64,000 bases of DNA, from the NCBI RefSeq assembly GCF_900116545.1, contig NZ_FPCK01000003.1:434001-498000 (forward strand), written 5' to 3'. Made by a program: the position numbers and the translations under genes. Below, in pieces: positions 1-9,485 of the stretch. The notes under the pieces were generated by a model, which saw nothing but the letters and a program-made list of their open reading frames with translations, was not told where the DNA came from and did not search any database. Source of the DNA: Devosia crocina (GTDB taxonomy: Bacteria > Pseudomonadota > Alphaproteobacteria > Rhizobiales > Devosiaceae). Every line of letters starts with the position of its first letter. Position 1 is the stretch's first letter.

Positions 1-1598
1 TGTCGCGGCTCTCGCTCGAACGGGGCGGCCCGCGCGATCTGGCCGCCATCGGCAAGTCAGTCGCGGCCGCGCTCGCCCTGTCCGAGGATCTGGCGACCCA
101 GCCTGATCTGACCCCTGTTCTCAACCGTCTCTGCACGACGCTGGCCGCGGCGCCGCGGGGGCTTGCGAGCGAACTCGCTCTGGCGCTCGACGACGAACTG
201 CCGCTTCTTGGTCGTGATGGCGGTTTCGTCCGGACCGGCTATGACGCAACGCTCGACGAGGAGCGGGCCCTCGGGTCAGAAACGCGGGCCGTGGTGGCGG
301 CTCTTCAGGCGCGCCTGATGGACGAGACCGACGTGCGCTCTCTCAAGATCAAGCACAACGGCGTTCTCGGCTATTTCGTCGAGGTTCCCGCGAGCCACGG
401 CCAGAAACTGCTTGAAGCCCCGCATCGAGAAATCTTTATTCATCGTCAGACGCTGGCCAATGCCATGCGCTTCACTACAACCGAACTGGCCGAACTCGAA
501 GGGCGTATCGCCAAGGCCAATGACGCGGCCCTTGCCATCGAGACGAGGATTTTCACCGCGCTGCGCGACGCGGTTTTGGAGCGAACGGGCGAGTTGCAGG
601 GATTGGCCGATGCATTGGCCGAACTCGATGTCACCGCCGCTCTCGCCGAAGTGTCCGCCACCCGCTTTTATTGCCGGCCACAAGTGGATGATAGCCTTGC
701 TTTCGCCATTGTCGGGGGGCGCCATCCGGTCGTGGAACAGATGGTGCGGGCCGAAGGCCAGAGTTTTGTGGCCAATGATGCCGATCTCTCGGGCAGCGAG
801 GCGTTGGGCGGGGGCAAGCTCTGGCTCGTGACGGGCCCCAATATGGGTGGTAAGTCGACCTTTCTGCGCCAGAACGCGCTGATTGCCATTCTTGCGCAGA
901 TGGGGTGCTTCGTGCCGGCGGAAAGCGCCCATATCGGGGTGGTCGATCGGCTGTTTTCCCGGGTCGGCGCCTCGGACGACATTGCCCATGGCCGCTCGAC
1001 CTTCATGGTCGAAATGGTCGAAACTGCTGCCATTCTCAACCGCGCGACCCGTTACAGCCTCGTCGTGCTCGATGAAATCGGCCGGGGCACGGCGACCTTT
1101 GACGGGCTCTCGATCGCCTGGGCGTCGGTGGAGGCGCTGCACGAAACCACCGGCTGTCGCGCGCTTTTTGCGACGCACTTTCATGAATTGACAAGTCTTG
1201 CCAAGACATTGTCGCGCGTTGCCAATGTGACCATGAAGGTGCGCGAATGGGAGGGCGAAGTGGTGTTCCTCCATGAAGTCGGCCCGGGCGCTGCCGATCG
1301 CTCCTATGGCATCCAAGTGGCGCGGCTGGCGGGGCTCCCTGCCCCGGTCATCCAGCGTGCGCGACAAGTGCTTGACGTTCTCGAACAGCGCTCCGCCGGC
1401 ACTGCATCTTCCAAGGACAAGGCCAGCGTGCTAGACGATCTACCGCTCTTTGCCCATCACCCAGCCCCCGCACCAAAGAGCCAGGACCCCATTCACGAAG
1501 CGCTCGACGCTGTCCGACCCGACGACATGACCCCCAAGCAAGCCATCGAGACGCTCTACGAGTTGAAGAAATTACGCGATGACGCTCGCAGACGCTGA
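1..1598 (+). CDS. mutS: DNA mismatch repair protein MutS (3' part, N terminus outside window)
   Basis: MutS recognises mismatched or looped DNA and starts methyl- or nick-directed repair with MutL. The reading frame is open from base 3, so the gene begins upstream of the window and about 530 C-terminal codons are present. They cover the end of the lever/core, the clamp and the complete ABC ATPase. The Walker A motif GPNMGGKST lies at about 834-860, the STFMVEM signature near 996-1016, the Walker B LDEIGRGT near 1068-1091, and FATHFHEL follows. The C-terminal helix-turn-helix dimerisation region is also present. The stop overlaps the glnD start by 20 bp, which indicates translational coupling. 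MutS next to glnD is a common arrangement in Hyphomicrobiales. Identification is certain. Confidence 0.97.
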   Translation, partial: SRLSLERGGPRDLAAIGKSVAAALALSEDLATQPDLTPVLNRLCTTLAAAPRGLASELALALDDELPLLGRDGGFVRTGYDATLDEERALGSETRAVVAALQARLMDETDVRSLKIKHNGVLGYFVEVPASHGQKLLEAPHREIFIHRQTLANAMRFTTTELAELEGRIAKANDAALAIETRIFTALRDAVLERTGELQGLADALAELDVTAALAEVSATRFYCRPQVDDSLAFAIVGGRHPVVEQMVRAEGQSFVANDADLSGSEALGGGKLWLVTGPNMGGKSTFLRQNALIAILAQMGCFVPAESAHIGVVDRLFSRVGASDDIAHGRSTFMVEMVETAAILNRATRYSLVVLDEIGRGTATFDGLSIAWASVEALHETTGCRALFATHFHELTSLAKTLSRVANVTMKVREWEGEVVFLHEVGPGAADRSYGIQVARLAGLPAPVIQRARQVLDVLEQRSAGTASSKDKASVLDDLPLFAHHPAPAPKSQDPIHEALDAVRPDDMTPKQAIETLYELKKLRDDARRR

Positions 1599-4377
1599 CG
1601 CCAAACCGCGAAAGCCGCACTTTGCGCTGAAGACCGCCGAGATCCTTCTCGCCGAGCTCGAAGCCCTGATGGGGGATCAACCGGCCAAGTCCCCTGCGGT
1701 GCGCAACGCTGTTCTCGCCCATATGCGTGAAACGCTGGCCGAAGCGCGAAAGAGTGCGGAAGCTGAACTGATCGCCACAAACAAGGGCACGCGCTGCGCG
1801 CAAAACCTGTCGGCGGCGCAGGACGAAATCATCACCGCGGTCTATCTTTTCGCCATCACCCACGTTTATCCGGTCGACAATCCCTCGGGCGCCGAAGCCA
1901 TCGCACTTTCGGCCGTGGGTGGCTATGGAAGGGGGACGCTGGCGCCTGGAAGCGATATCGACCTGCTGTTCATCCTGCCCTATCGGCAGACGCCTTGGGG
2001 CGAGCAGGTCACCGAATATATCCTTTATATGCTCTGGGACCTCGGCCAGAAGGTCGGCCACGCCGTGCGGTCGGTCGAAGAATGTATCCGCATGGCCCGC
2101 GCCGACATGACCGTGCGCACCGCAACCCTTGAAGCGCGCTATCTGACCGGCGACCGGAGCTTGTTCGCCAATCTGGTCAAGCGCTTCGAAACCGAGATCA
2201 TGCCGAAGACCGGCCCCGAATTCATCGCCGCCAAGATGGCCGAGCGCGATGAGCGCCATCGGGTAATGGGCAATACGCGCTATGTGGTCGAGCCCAATAT
2301 CAAGGACGGCAAGGGCGGCTTGCGCGACCTCAATACGCTCTTCTGGATTGGGAAATATTTCTATCAGGTCAAGACCAGTCATGAGCTGGTCGCCAAGGGC
2401 GTTCTGAGCGAAGCCGAATACCGCCTTTTCAGCCGCGCCGAAGATTTCCTCTGGGCCGTTCGCTGCCATCTCCACTATGTCACCGGCCGCGCCGAGGAAA
2501 AGCTGACCTTCGACGTCCAGCCAGACCTCGCCAACCGCATGGGCTATGCCGAACGGGTCGGCATGCTCGGGGTCGAGCGCTTCATGAAGCGCTATTTCCT
2601 GGTCGCCAAGGATGTCGGCGATCTCACTCGCATCATCTGCGCGAGCCTTGAATTCCGCCATGCCAAGGACATGGATCTCGTCGGCCGGGTTCTGGCGCCA
2701 TTCCGCGCCGGTAAATCGCGGATCAAGGGCGAGCCCGATTTCGTCGTCGACACCGGGCGCCTCAATCTCGCTGCCCCGGACGTTTTCGAGAAGGACCCGG
2801 CAAACCTGATCAGGATGTTCATGGTCGCGGGCCGCGAGGAATTGCTGTTCCACCCCGATGCCATCAAGGTTATCCGCAATAGCCTGGGATTGATCGACAA
2901 CCGGTTGCGCAACGATCCCAAGGCCAATGCGCATTTCCTCCAGATCCTGACGAGCCCGCTCTATGTCGAGCGCATCCTGCGGCAGATGAACGAGAGCGGG
3001 GTGCTGGGCAAATTCGTGCCCGATTTCGGCAAGATCGTCGCCCTGATGCAGTTCAATATGTATCACCACTATACGGTGGACGAGCATTTGATCCGCTCGG
3101 TGGGGGTCATGGCCGATATCGCCAATGGCGGCCTGCGCCAGGAATTGCCGCTGACCCACGAGCTCCTGCCCCAGCTCAACGACACCCGCCTCCTCTACGT
3201 CGCGCTTTTTCTCCATGATGTCGCCAAGGGTCGCCCGGAGGACCATTCGATCGCGGGGGCGCGTATTGCGCGAAAGCTGTGCCCGCGTTTTGGGCTTAAT
3301 CCGGCCGAAACCGACACGGTCGCCTGGCTGATCGAATATCATCTGCTGATGAGCGAGATCGCCCAGGCCCGCGATATTCAGGACCCGGAAACCGCCAAGG
3401 CCTTTGCCGATGTGGTGCAGTCGCCGCAACGCCTGGCTCTCCTGATGATTCTGACCGCCTGCGATATCCGCGCCGTTGGCCCCGGCACCTGGACGGGCTG
3501 GAAGGGCTCGCTCCTTCGCGCGCTCTATTACGCGACCGAGCCGCTGCTGTCGGGTGGCCATAGCCAGGTCAGTCAATCCGATCGCGTCAACGAGGCGCGC
3601 GAGGCGCTGGCCGCAGCTCTGAGCAAATGGGACGCGGCGGATATCGAGACCTATTCCGCGCGGCACTACGACCATTATTGGCTGCGCGCCGAGCCGGAAT
3701 TGCAGATCGAACATGCCCGCATGATCAGGCAGGCCGACGAGACCGGGCAGGCCTTTGCCGGCTCGATCCGCGTCAAGGCGTTCGAAGGCATCACCGAGGT
3801 CAGCTTCTATACCCCCGACCATCCGCGCCTCCTGTCGCTGATCGCGGGCGCCTGCACCATGCAGGATGCTTCCATCATCGGGGCCCAGATCTTTTCGACC
3901 CGCGATGGCCGCGCTATCGACACGTTCAGGCTCCGCCGCTCCTTTACCTCTGATGAGGACGAGAAGGTTCGCGCGACGCGCATCATCGACACGGTCAAGC
4001 AATTGCTCCAAGGCAAGCGTACGGTCTTGATCGATCTAGGCAAGGAATCGCGCCACAATCGGAGGTTGAAGCCCTTTGCCCTGCCTGCTCAGGTATCGGT
4101 CTCGAACGCGATCTCGGAAAAATTCACGGTGATCGAGGTTTCGGGGCTCGATCGCATTGGCCTTCTTTATGCGCTGACCCGCGAAATTTCCGACCTCAAC
4201 CTCACCATCGGCTCGGCCCATATCGGCACTTATGGCGAGAAGGCGGTGGACGTCTTTTATGTCACCGATCTGACGGGGCAGAAGATTCACGTGAAACAGC
4301 GCCAGCGCCGGATTTACGGCGCGCTGATGGACGTGTTCGAACGCCGCTCAGAGGATAAGAAGATTGCTAATGGCTAG
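1579..4377 (+). CDS. glnD: Bifunctional [protein-PII] uridylyltransferase / uridylyl-removing enzyme GlnD
   Basis: GlnD is the glutamine sensor of nitrogen control. It uridylylates PII proteins (GlnB/GlnK) when glutamine is low and removes UMP when glutamine is high. At 932 residues it has the full family length. The nucleotidyltransferase motif GGYGRG (residues 114-119) with GSDID (124-128) is followed by the HD hydrolase motif LFLHDVAKG near 543-552. Two C-terminal ACT domains start near 738 and 850. The ATG at 1579 lies inside the end of mutS, so the two genes are probably cotranscribed. A long antisense open frame over this gene is a high-GC shadow. Confidence 0.97.
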   Translation: MTLADADAKPRKPHFALKTAEILLAELEALMGDQPAKSPAVRNAVLAHMRETLAEARKSAEAELIATNKGTRCAQNLSAAQDEIITAVYLFAITHVYPVDNPSGAEAIALSAVGGYGRGTLAPGSDIDLLFILPYRQTPWGEQVTEYILYMLWDLGQKVGHAVRSVEECIRMARADMTVRTATLEARYLTGDRSLFANLVKRFETEIMPKTGPEFIAAKMAERDERHRVMGNTRYVVEPNIKDGKGGLRDLNTLFWIGKYFYQVKTSHELVAKGVLSEAEYRLFSRAEDFLWAVRCHLHYVTGRAEEKLTFDVQPDLANRMGYAERVGMLGVERFMKRYFLVAKDVGDLTRIICASLEFRHAKDMDLVGRVLAPFRAGKSRIKGEPDFVVDTGRLNLAAPDVFEKDPANLIRMFMVAGREELLFHPDAIKVIRNSLGLIDNRLRNDPKANAHFLQILTSPLYVERILRQMNESGVLGKFVPDFGKIVALMQFNMYHHYTVDEHLIRSVGVMADIANGGLRQELPLTHELLPQLNDTRLLYVALFLHDVAKGRPEDHSIAGARIARKLCPRFGLNPAETDTVAWLIEYHLLMSEIAQARDIQDPETAKAFADVVQSPQRLALLMILTACDIRAVGPGTWTGWKGSLLRALYYATEPLLSGGHSQVSQSDRVNEAREALAAALSKWDAADIETYSARHYDHYWLRAEPELQIEHARMIRQADETGQAFAGSIRVKAFEGITEVSFYTPDHPRLLSLIAGACTMQDASIIGAQIFSTRDGRAIDTFRLRRSFTSDEDEKVRATRIIDTVKQLLQGKRTVLIDLGKESRHNRRLKPFALPAQVSVSNAISEKFTVIEVSGLDRIGLLYALTREISDLNLTIGSAHIGTYGEKAVDVFYVTDLTGQKIHVKQRQRRIYGALMDVFERRSEDKKIANG

Positions 4378-4390
4378 GGTTTGGCGATCC

Positions 4391-4506
4391 GCACCCCCTC
4401 CTAGCCTCCCCCTCCAAAAGGAGGAGGGATCTGTCACTGGCTCACGGAGAGCGCGACAAGAACCGCTCTGTTCCTCCCCCTTCTGGAGGGGGAGGTTCGG
4501 TGGGGA
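4391..4506. repeat. Intergenic palindromic repeat, kind A
   Basis: An element of about 115 bp fills the glnD-murJ gap. Its outer arms CCTCCCCCTCC (4405-4415) and GGAGGGGGAGG (4485-4495) are a perfect 11-bp inverted repeat. Each arm also folds locally: the left arm with GGAGG at 4420-4424 across an AAAA loop, and the right as CCTCCCCC (4473-4480) with GGGGGAGG (4488-4495). The right hairpin could end glnD transcription but has no T-tract. Short C/G-rich palindromes of this style are common between genes in Hyphomicrobiales; that family link is from memory. Confidence 0.6.
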
Positions 4507-4533
4507 TGCCTTGCGCCCCGGAGTGGCCGACAG

Positions 4534-6096
4534 TTGAGCCTCTTCCGGAATTTCCTCTCGGTCAGCGTCTGGACCCTGGTCTCGCGCATTGCAGGCCTTG
4601 TGCGCGACGTCTTGATGGCGGCCGTGCTCGGTGCCGGGCCGGTCGCGGACGCGTTCTATGCCGCCTTTCGGTTTCCCAATCTTTTCCGGCGCCTATTTGC
4701 CGAAGGGGCGTTCAATACCGCCTTTGTGCCGATGTTCTCGGGTGCTCTTGAGCAACAGGGTGACGAAGGCGCCAAGCTCTTGGCCGGACGGATCATGAGC
4801 TGGCTTGTGGCCATGCTGGTTGTTGTGACCATCGTGGTCGAGATCTTCATGCCCCAGATCATGATCGCCTTCGTGCCCGGCTTTGTCGATGATCCGGAAA
4901 AGTTCGAGCTGACGGTTCTCCTGACCCGGATCATGTTTCCCTATCTCGCCTGCATGTCGCTGATGGCGGCTTATGGGGCGATCCTCAATTCGCTGGGACG
5001 GTTCTTTGCCGCCGCCTTTGCGCCGGTGCTTCTGAACCTCGTCAATATCGCGGTGATGATTCCGCTCGCGACCTTCTGGGTGCAGGATCCAGCCAATGCC
5101 ACGGTCTGGGTTTCCATCGCCACCATGGCGGGGGGCCTTGCCCAGCTCTGGCTCGTCTGGGCTGCGATCGAGCGTGCCGGCTTTCGCCCGAAGTTTCAGC
5201 TACCCCGGCTTGATCCCGAAGTGCGGCGGTTCTGGGTTCTGGCGATCCCGGCGATCCTGACCGGCGGCATTACCCAGATCAATATCTTTGTCGGCACCAT
5301 CATCGCCTCGGGCGCGAACGATGTGATTTCCATTCTCAATTATGCCGACCGCCTTTACCAGCTGCCGCTCGGCATGATCGGCATTGCCATCGGCACGGTC
5401 CTCCTGCCTGAGCTCAGCCGACACCTCAAGGGTGGACGGGACGTGGAAGCCAAGGCGAGCCAAGCCCAATCTCTGTTTCTGTCCATGCTGCTTTGCGTGC
5501 CCGCGGCCGCAGCCCTTGTGGCGCTTGCCGAGCCGATCGTGCGGGTGCTGTTCGAGCGGGGCGAGTTCGACGCATCTGCCACGCGCCAGACCGCCGAGGC
5601 GCTGATTGCTTTTTCAGCGGGGCTTCCCGCCTATGTGCTGATCCGGGTTCTGCAGCCGGGCTTTTTTGCCCGCGAAGATACCGTGACGCCGACGGCGTTC
5701 GCTGCGGTCAGCGTCGCGGTCAATATCGCCGTCTCCATCTGGCTGTTTCCAAGCCTGCTTCATGTCGGCATCGCCATTGCAACGGCGTCTTCGGCCTGGA
5801 TCAACGTCTTGCTGCTTGGCACGACGCTGGCGCTTCGCGGCCACTTTTCCCTGCCGCGCGATCAATGGTGGAACAATTTCATGGTGGTGCTGATCAGCGC
5901 TGCCATGGCGCTGACGCTCTATTTTCTTGCCGAACGGGGCGCAACGCATCTGATGAGCGGGGCTCCCTTCTGGCGTCAGGCCGGGGCTTTGGCTTTGCTG
6001 ATCCTTTATGGCGTCGCCTTCTATTTCACCCTCATCCACATCACCGGCACGCAGCGTCTGGGGATGCTTTTGAAGCGCCTGCGGCGGCGCGGGTGA
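4534..6096 (+). CDS. murJ: Lipid II flippase MurJ (MviN)
   Basis: MurJ is an inner-membrane MOP-superfamily flippase that moves lipid II to the periplasmic face for peptidoglycan synthesis. The 520 residues are almost entirely hydrophobic helices, consistent with 14 membrane segments. The residues known to be essential in the E. coli protein occur at the same numbers here: Arg18, Arg24, Asp39 and Arg52, plus an Arg at 273 in [12 protein letters not shown]. The family motif [14 protein letters not shown] is at 53-66. The start is TTG at 4534 with GGAG ten bases upstream; no closer ATG fits. It follows glnD, as in related genomes, and probably shares its transcript or restarts after repeat A. 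Confidence 0.95.
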   Translation: MSLFRNFLSVSVWTLVSRIAGLVRDVLMAAVLGAGPVADAFYAAFRFPNLFRRLFAEGAFNTAFVPMFSGALEQQGDEGAKLLAGRIMSWLVAMLVVVTIVVEIFMPQIMIAFVPGFVDDPEKFELTVLLTRIMFPYLACMSLMAAYGAILNSLGRFFAAAFAPVLLNLVNIAVMIPLATFWVQDPANATVWVSIATMAGGLAQLWLVWAAIERAGFRPKFQLPRLDPEVRRFWVLAIPAILTGGITQINIFVGTIIASGANDVISILNYADRLYQLPLGMIGIAIGTVLLPELSRHLKGGRDVEAKASQAQSLFLSMLLCVPAAAALVALAEPIVRVLFERGEFDASATRQTAEALIAFSAGLPAYVLIRVLQPGFFAREDTVTPTAFAAVSVAVNIAVSIWLFPSLLHVGIAIATASSAWINVLLLGTTLALRGHFSLPRDQWWNNFMVVLISAAMALTLYFLAERGATHLMSGAPFWRQAGALALLILYGVAFYFTLIHITGTQRLGMLLKRLRRRG

Positions 6097-6160
6097 TGGT
6101 TTCCAATTCATCCCCACGCGTATAAAACAGCGCGTAGGCTATCCAAACGGCGTGTTTCAT

Positions 6161-7192
6161 ATGCATTTTACTCCCCGCGTCTTTTCGGGAATCAAACCGT
6201 CCGGCGATCTGCACCTGGGCAATTATCTCGGTGCCATCCGCCGTTTTGTGCCGCTGCAGGAGACGCATGAGACCATCTATTGCGTGGTCGACATGCATGC
6301 GATCACCGTCTGGCAGGATCCGGAAGACCTCAAGCGCTGGACCTATGAGATTGCGGCGGCCTATATCGCGGCAGGGGTCGATCCGGCCAAATCGATCATC
6401 TTCAATCAGAGCCAAGTGGTCGAGCATGCCGAGCTGAGCTGGATCTTCAACTGCGTGGCGCGCATGGGCTGGATGGCCCGCATGACCCAGTTCAAGGACA
6501 AGGCCGGCGAAAACTCCGAAGCCGTCTCGCTCGGGCTGTTTGCCTATCCATCGCTGATGGCGGCGGACATTCTGCTTTATAAGGCGACGGCCGTGCCGGT
6601 CGGGGACGACCAGAAGCAGCATCTCGAGTTGACCCGCGACATCGCCAAGAAGTTCAACCACGACTTCAAGAAGCAGATCAAAAGTCTCGGCCACAAGGGC
6701 GACTTCTTCCCTATCACCGACACATTGGCGACCGGTCCGGCGATGCGCGTCAAGTCGCTCAAGGATGGCGCCAAGAAAATGAGCAAGTCGGACGCGTCCG
6801 ATCTTTCGACCATCTACATGATGGACGATGCCGACCTGATCGCCAAGAAGATCAAGCGCGCGACGACCGATGCCGATGCCTTGCCGAGCGAGGCTGAAGG
6901 TCTTGTCGGGCGTAACGAGGCCGAAAACCTCGTCGGAATTTATTCGGCCCTCTCCAATCGCAGCGTCGAGGATGTGCTGAGCGAATTTGGCGGTCAGGGC
7001 TGGGGCGTGTTCAAGCCGGCGCTCGCCGATCTGTCTGTCGCAAGACTTTCGCCCATTGCCGAAGAGATGAAGCGCCTGGTTGCCGATCGCGGCGAGATGG
7101 ACCGGATCCTCCGCGATGGGGCCGAGCGGGCGCGGGCCATCGCCCAGCCGATCATGGCCGATGTGCGCCAGATCGTCGGCTTTGTTCGCTGA
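6161..7192 (+). CDS. trpS: Tryptophan--tRNA ligase
   Basis: This class Ic synthetase charges tRNA-Trp with tryptophan in the cytoplasm. The HIGH-type motif appears as PSGDLHLGN close to the N terminus, followed by [13 protein letters not shown] in the active site and KMSKS (about 6776-6790) as the mobile loop. I chose the ATG at 6161, which gives an N terminus [10 protein letters not shown] like that of relatives. An in-frame GTG at 6152 would add three residues. The length of 343 residues is normal. The gene sits 65 bp after murJ and 15 bp before the stress-protein gene, in the same order as in other Hyphomicrobiales. Confidence 0.96.
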   Translation: MHFTPRVFSGIKPSGDLHLGNYLGAIRRFVPLQETHETIYCVVDMHAITVWQDPEDLKRWTYEIAAAYIAAGVDPAKSIIFNQSQVVEHAELSWIFNCVARMGWMARMTQFKDKAGENSEAVSLGLFAYPSLMAADILLYKATAVPVGDDQKQHLELTRDIAKKFNHDFKKQIKSLGHKGDFFPITDTLATGPAMRVKSLKDGAKKMSKSDASDLSTIYMMDDADLIAKKIKRATTDADALPSEAEGLVGRNEAENLVGIYSALSNRSVEDVLSEFGGQGWGVFKPALADLSVARLSPIAEEMKRLVADRGEMDRILRDGAERARAIAQPIMADVRQIVGFVR

Positions 7193-7207
7193 GCACCGGA
7201 GGCGCCC

Positions 7208-7678
7208 ATGTATGATACCGAATACAAGCGCAAGTTTCTTGTCGTCATCGACGAGACCGAGGAATGCGACCGCGCCCTGACCTTTGCCGCCTTCCGCGTC
7301 AAGCGCACGGGCGGCACGGTGGTGCTGGTGACCGTCATTCCCAAGCCCGAATTCATCGGCATGGGGGTGGAGGATGTGCTGCGCGCCGAGGCGGTGGAGG
7401 AAGCCGAACGCAATCTCGACGCGCGTCTGGCGCGTATCAAGGAGATCGGTGATGTCCGGGCCGAATCGGTGATCCGCGAAGGCAATGGTCCCGAACAGAT
7501 CGAGCAACTGATCGACAAGGACCACGGCATTGCCATTCTGGTGCTGGCCGCCTCGAAGTCGACCGAGGGCCCCGGCCCTCTCGTCACCCACTTTGCCGCC
7601 CGCGCCAATGCGCTGCCCATTCCGCTCACCATCGTGCCGGGTCGCATGAGCGATGAAGAGATCATCGCCATCTGCTGA
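7208..7678 (+). CDS. Universal stress protein (UspA) family
   Basis: This 156-residue single Usp domain has an alternating alpha/beta Rossmann-like fold. It starts with the strand KFLVVIDETEECDRAL, which carries the conserved Asp near the N terminus, and ends with a hydrophobic strand IPLTIVPG. The usual C-terminal nucleotide-binding signature G-2x-G-9x-G(S/T) is not clear: the corresponding stretch reads TEGPGPLVTHFAARANALP. The protein may therefore belong to the non-ATP-binding subgroup (inference). A good Shine-Dalgarno site, GGAGG, precedes the ATG. The position downstream of trpS is conserved in the order, but no specific function can be given. Confidence 0.85.
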   Translation: MYDTEYKRKFLVVIDETEECDRALTFAAFRVKRTGGTVVLVTVIPKPEFIGMGVEDVLRAEAVEEAERNLDARLARIKEIGDVRAESVIREGNGPEQIEQLIDKDHGIAILVLAASKSTEGPGPLVTHFAARANALPIPLTIVPGRMSDEEIIAIC

Positions 7679-7751
7679 TGCGCGTTTCTCCCCATGGGCA
7701 CGTGCCGAAGCACGGCGCCACTTTCCTTTCGCCTCAGAGACTGCCAGGACC

Positions 7752-8456
7752 ATGACCGACCACGAGCTTCCCAAGACCCGCAGCGGCGAACCCCGGGCCT
7801 TTTTCGGCCGCCGTTCGGGCAAGAAGCTGCATGGGGGGCAACAGGCCATGGTGGAAGAGGCCTTGCCTGCGCTCGAGATCGCGCTTGCAGATCGCTTGGA
7901 TCCCAAAAGCCTGTTCCCCGAAGCCCAGCGCCTCGTGATCGAGATCGGCTATGGAGGCGGCGAGCATCTGGCCCGCAAGGCACAGGAAGAGCCCCAGACC
8001 GGCTTTATCGGCTGCGAAGTTTTTACCGGTGGCATCGGCAAGATGGTGCAGGCGATCATGGCCCATGACATCGCCAATGTGCGCCTGTTCACCGACGATG
8101 CGCTCAAGCTGCTCGTCACCCTGCCCGATGCCAGCATCGACGCGGTTTATCTGCTTTATCCCGATCCCTGGCCCAAGTCGCGCCACCACAAGCGCCGATT
8201 CGTTTCGCCTACGACGCTTGGCGAACTGGCGCGCGTCATCCGGCCCGGCGGGCATTTCCACTTCGCAACCGATATCGAAGACTATGCCGACTGGACCCTA
8301 GCCCACATCGTGCGCGAACCGTCCTTCAGCTTCGCCCCTTCAGGCCCCGGCAGCTGGCACCAGCCCTATCCCGGCTGGCAGCCGACGCGCTATGAGCAAA
8401 AGGCGCGGCGCGAAGGACGCATGATCAGCTTTTATTTCACCTTCGATCGGGTCTAG
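7752..8456 (+). CDS. trmB: tRNA (guanosine(46)-N7)-methyltransferase TrmB
   Basis: TrmB methylates G46 in the variable loop of tRNAs using S-adenosylmethionine. The SAM-binding loop EIGYGGGEHL is at residues 64-73, and the hallmark PDPWPKSRHHKRR is at 137-149. I chose the ATG at 7752 (MTDHELPK), giving 234 residues. A longer in-frame extension to 7653 overlaps the stress-protein gene and does not look like TrmB. In many relatives trmB lies beside metK, whereas here metK is 21 kb away on the other strand, one of several signs of local reshuffling. Confidence 0.95.
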   Translation: MTDHELPKTRSGEPRAFFGRRSGKKLHGGQQAMVEEALPALEIALADRLDPKSLFPEAQRLVIEIGYGGGEHLARKAQEEPQTGFIGCEVFTGGIGKMVQAIMAHDIANVRLFTDDALKLLVTLPDASIDAVYLLYPDPWPKSRHHKRRFVSPTTLGELARVIRPGGHFHFATDIEDYADWTLAHIVREPSFSFAPSGPGSWHQPYPGWQPTRYEQKARREGRMISFYFTFDRV

Positions 8457-8465
8457 GAGCGCGCC

Positions 8466-9437
8466 ATGCGGGTCATCATTCTGGGCGTTGGGGCGATAGG
8501 GGGGGCCATGGCAGTGGCGCTGAGCGCTGGCGGTGTGGAGGTGATCGGCATAGCGCGCGGCAAGCAGTTGGACGTCATCAGGGCCGATGGCCTGACCCTG
8601 CGCACCCCTGGTGGCGATACGCACCAACGCTTTCCCGTGGTTGCGGGCCCCCAGGAGATCGAGTGGCGCGCCGACGACGCGATCCTCCTGACGGTCAAAA
8701 CCCAGCATTCGGTGGAAGCGCTCGAGAGCCTTCGCGCCGCCGGGGTCACTGGCCAGCCGGTCTTCTGCGTTCAAAACGGCATCGTCAATGACGACCTCGC
8801 CCTGCGGCTCTTTCCGCATGTCTATGGCGTAATGATCGAAATGCCGGTCACATTCGCGACACCGGGCGAAGTGGTGGCCTATTATACCCCTGCCCTGGGT
8901 CTTGCCCATATCGGGCGCCACGGAGCCGGAGACGATGCCGCCGGACAAAAGCTGCGGCGTCTCTTTGAGCGCGCAGGCTTTGCTGCTTTCGTTCACGAAG
9001 ACCTCGGGCCCCTCCGCTACGCCAAGCTGCTCACCAATCTGGCTAATGCCATCGACGCTGTTATGGGCGGTGGCGAACCGGCGCGCCCCTTTGTGGCAGC
9101 GGCACGCCTGGAAGCGCGCGCTGTCTATGCCAAGGCGGGCATTGTTCCGGCCGATCTCGCTTCAGCAAGCAATGGCGTTGAGCTTACGCTTGGCAAGGTG
9201 CCTGGTGCGCCTGCGGGCGGATCGTCCTCGGCCCAGTCTCTGGCAAGGGGCGCCGGCTCCATCGAAACCGATTATCTTAACGGTGAAATCGTGCTGATGG
9301 GGCGCAAGCTCGGCGTCCCGACTCCGGTCAATGCCTGGTTTGCTGCGCGCGCCCACACCATGCTGCGGCGCGGGGAAGCGGCTCGGTCGGTCGCCCTCGC
9401 AGAAGTCCGCGCCGCGCTTCCGGGCGTGGGGTACTAG
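8466..9437 (+). CDS. Ketopantoate reductase family protein (ApbA/PanE-like)
   Basis: Enzymes of this family reduce 2-oxo acids with NADPH; the best-known member makes pantoate for coenzyme A synthesis. The N terminus has the dinucleotide-binding loop GVGAIGG (residues 7-13). The C-terminal ApbA_C helical domain contains RYAKLLTNLANAIDAVMGG, which carries the conserved catalytic Lys and Asn. The length of 323 residues is typical. A strong AGGAG precedes the ATG, only 9 bp after trmB, so the two are probably cotranscribed. Paralogues of PanE with other substrates are common in alphaproteobacteria, so I do not assign panE. Confidence 0.85.
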   Translation: MRVIILGVGAIGGAMAVALSAGGVEVIGIARGKQLDVIRADGLTLRTPGGDTHQRFPVVAGPQEIEWRADDAILLTVKTQHSVEALESLRAAGVTGQPVFCVQNGIVNDDLALRLFPHVYGVMIEMPVTFATPGEVVAYYTPALGLAHIGRHGAGDDAAGQKLRRLFERAGFAAFVHEDLGPLRYAKLLTNLANAIDAVMGGGEPARPFVAAARLEARAVYAKAGIVPADLASASNGVELTLGKVPGAPAGGSSSAQSLARGAGSIETDYLNGEIVLMGRKLGVPTPVNAWFAARAHTMLRRGEAARSVALAEVRAALPGVGY

Positions 9438-9485
9438 CTGCCGGCGCCACGCGTCCGGAACCCTTGGCGGCACTCCGGCCAGCTA
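9435..9485. terminator. Convergent stem structure containing both stop codons
   Basis: TAGCTG-CCGG (9435-9444) pairs with CCGG-C-CAGCTA (9475-9485), with a nested CGCCA (9445-9449) and TGGCG (9465-9469). The arms include the TAG stop of the plus-strand gene and the stop of the minus-strand diguanylate cyclase. No T-tract follows on either strand, so a terminator role is inference. Confidence 0.4.

Noticed and set aside
1348-4011. Long minus-strand open frame (887 codons) opposite mutS/glnD
   Set aside because: Antisense shadow of glnD caused by high GC; low-complexity His/Gly/Asp-rich translation with no family resemblance, while the plus strand encodes a clear GlnD.
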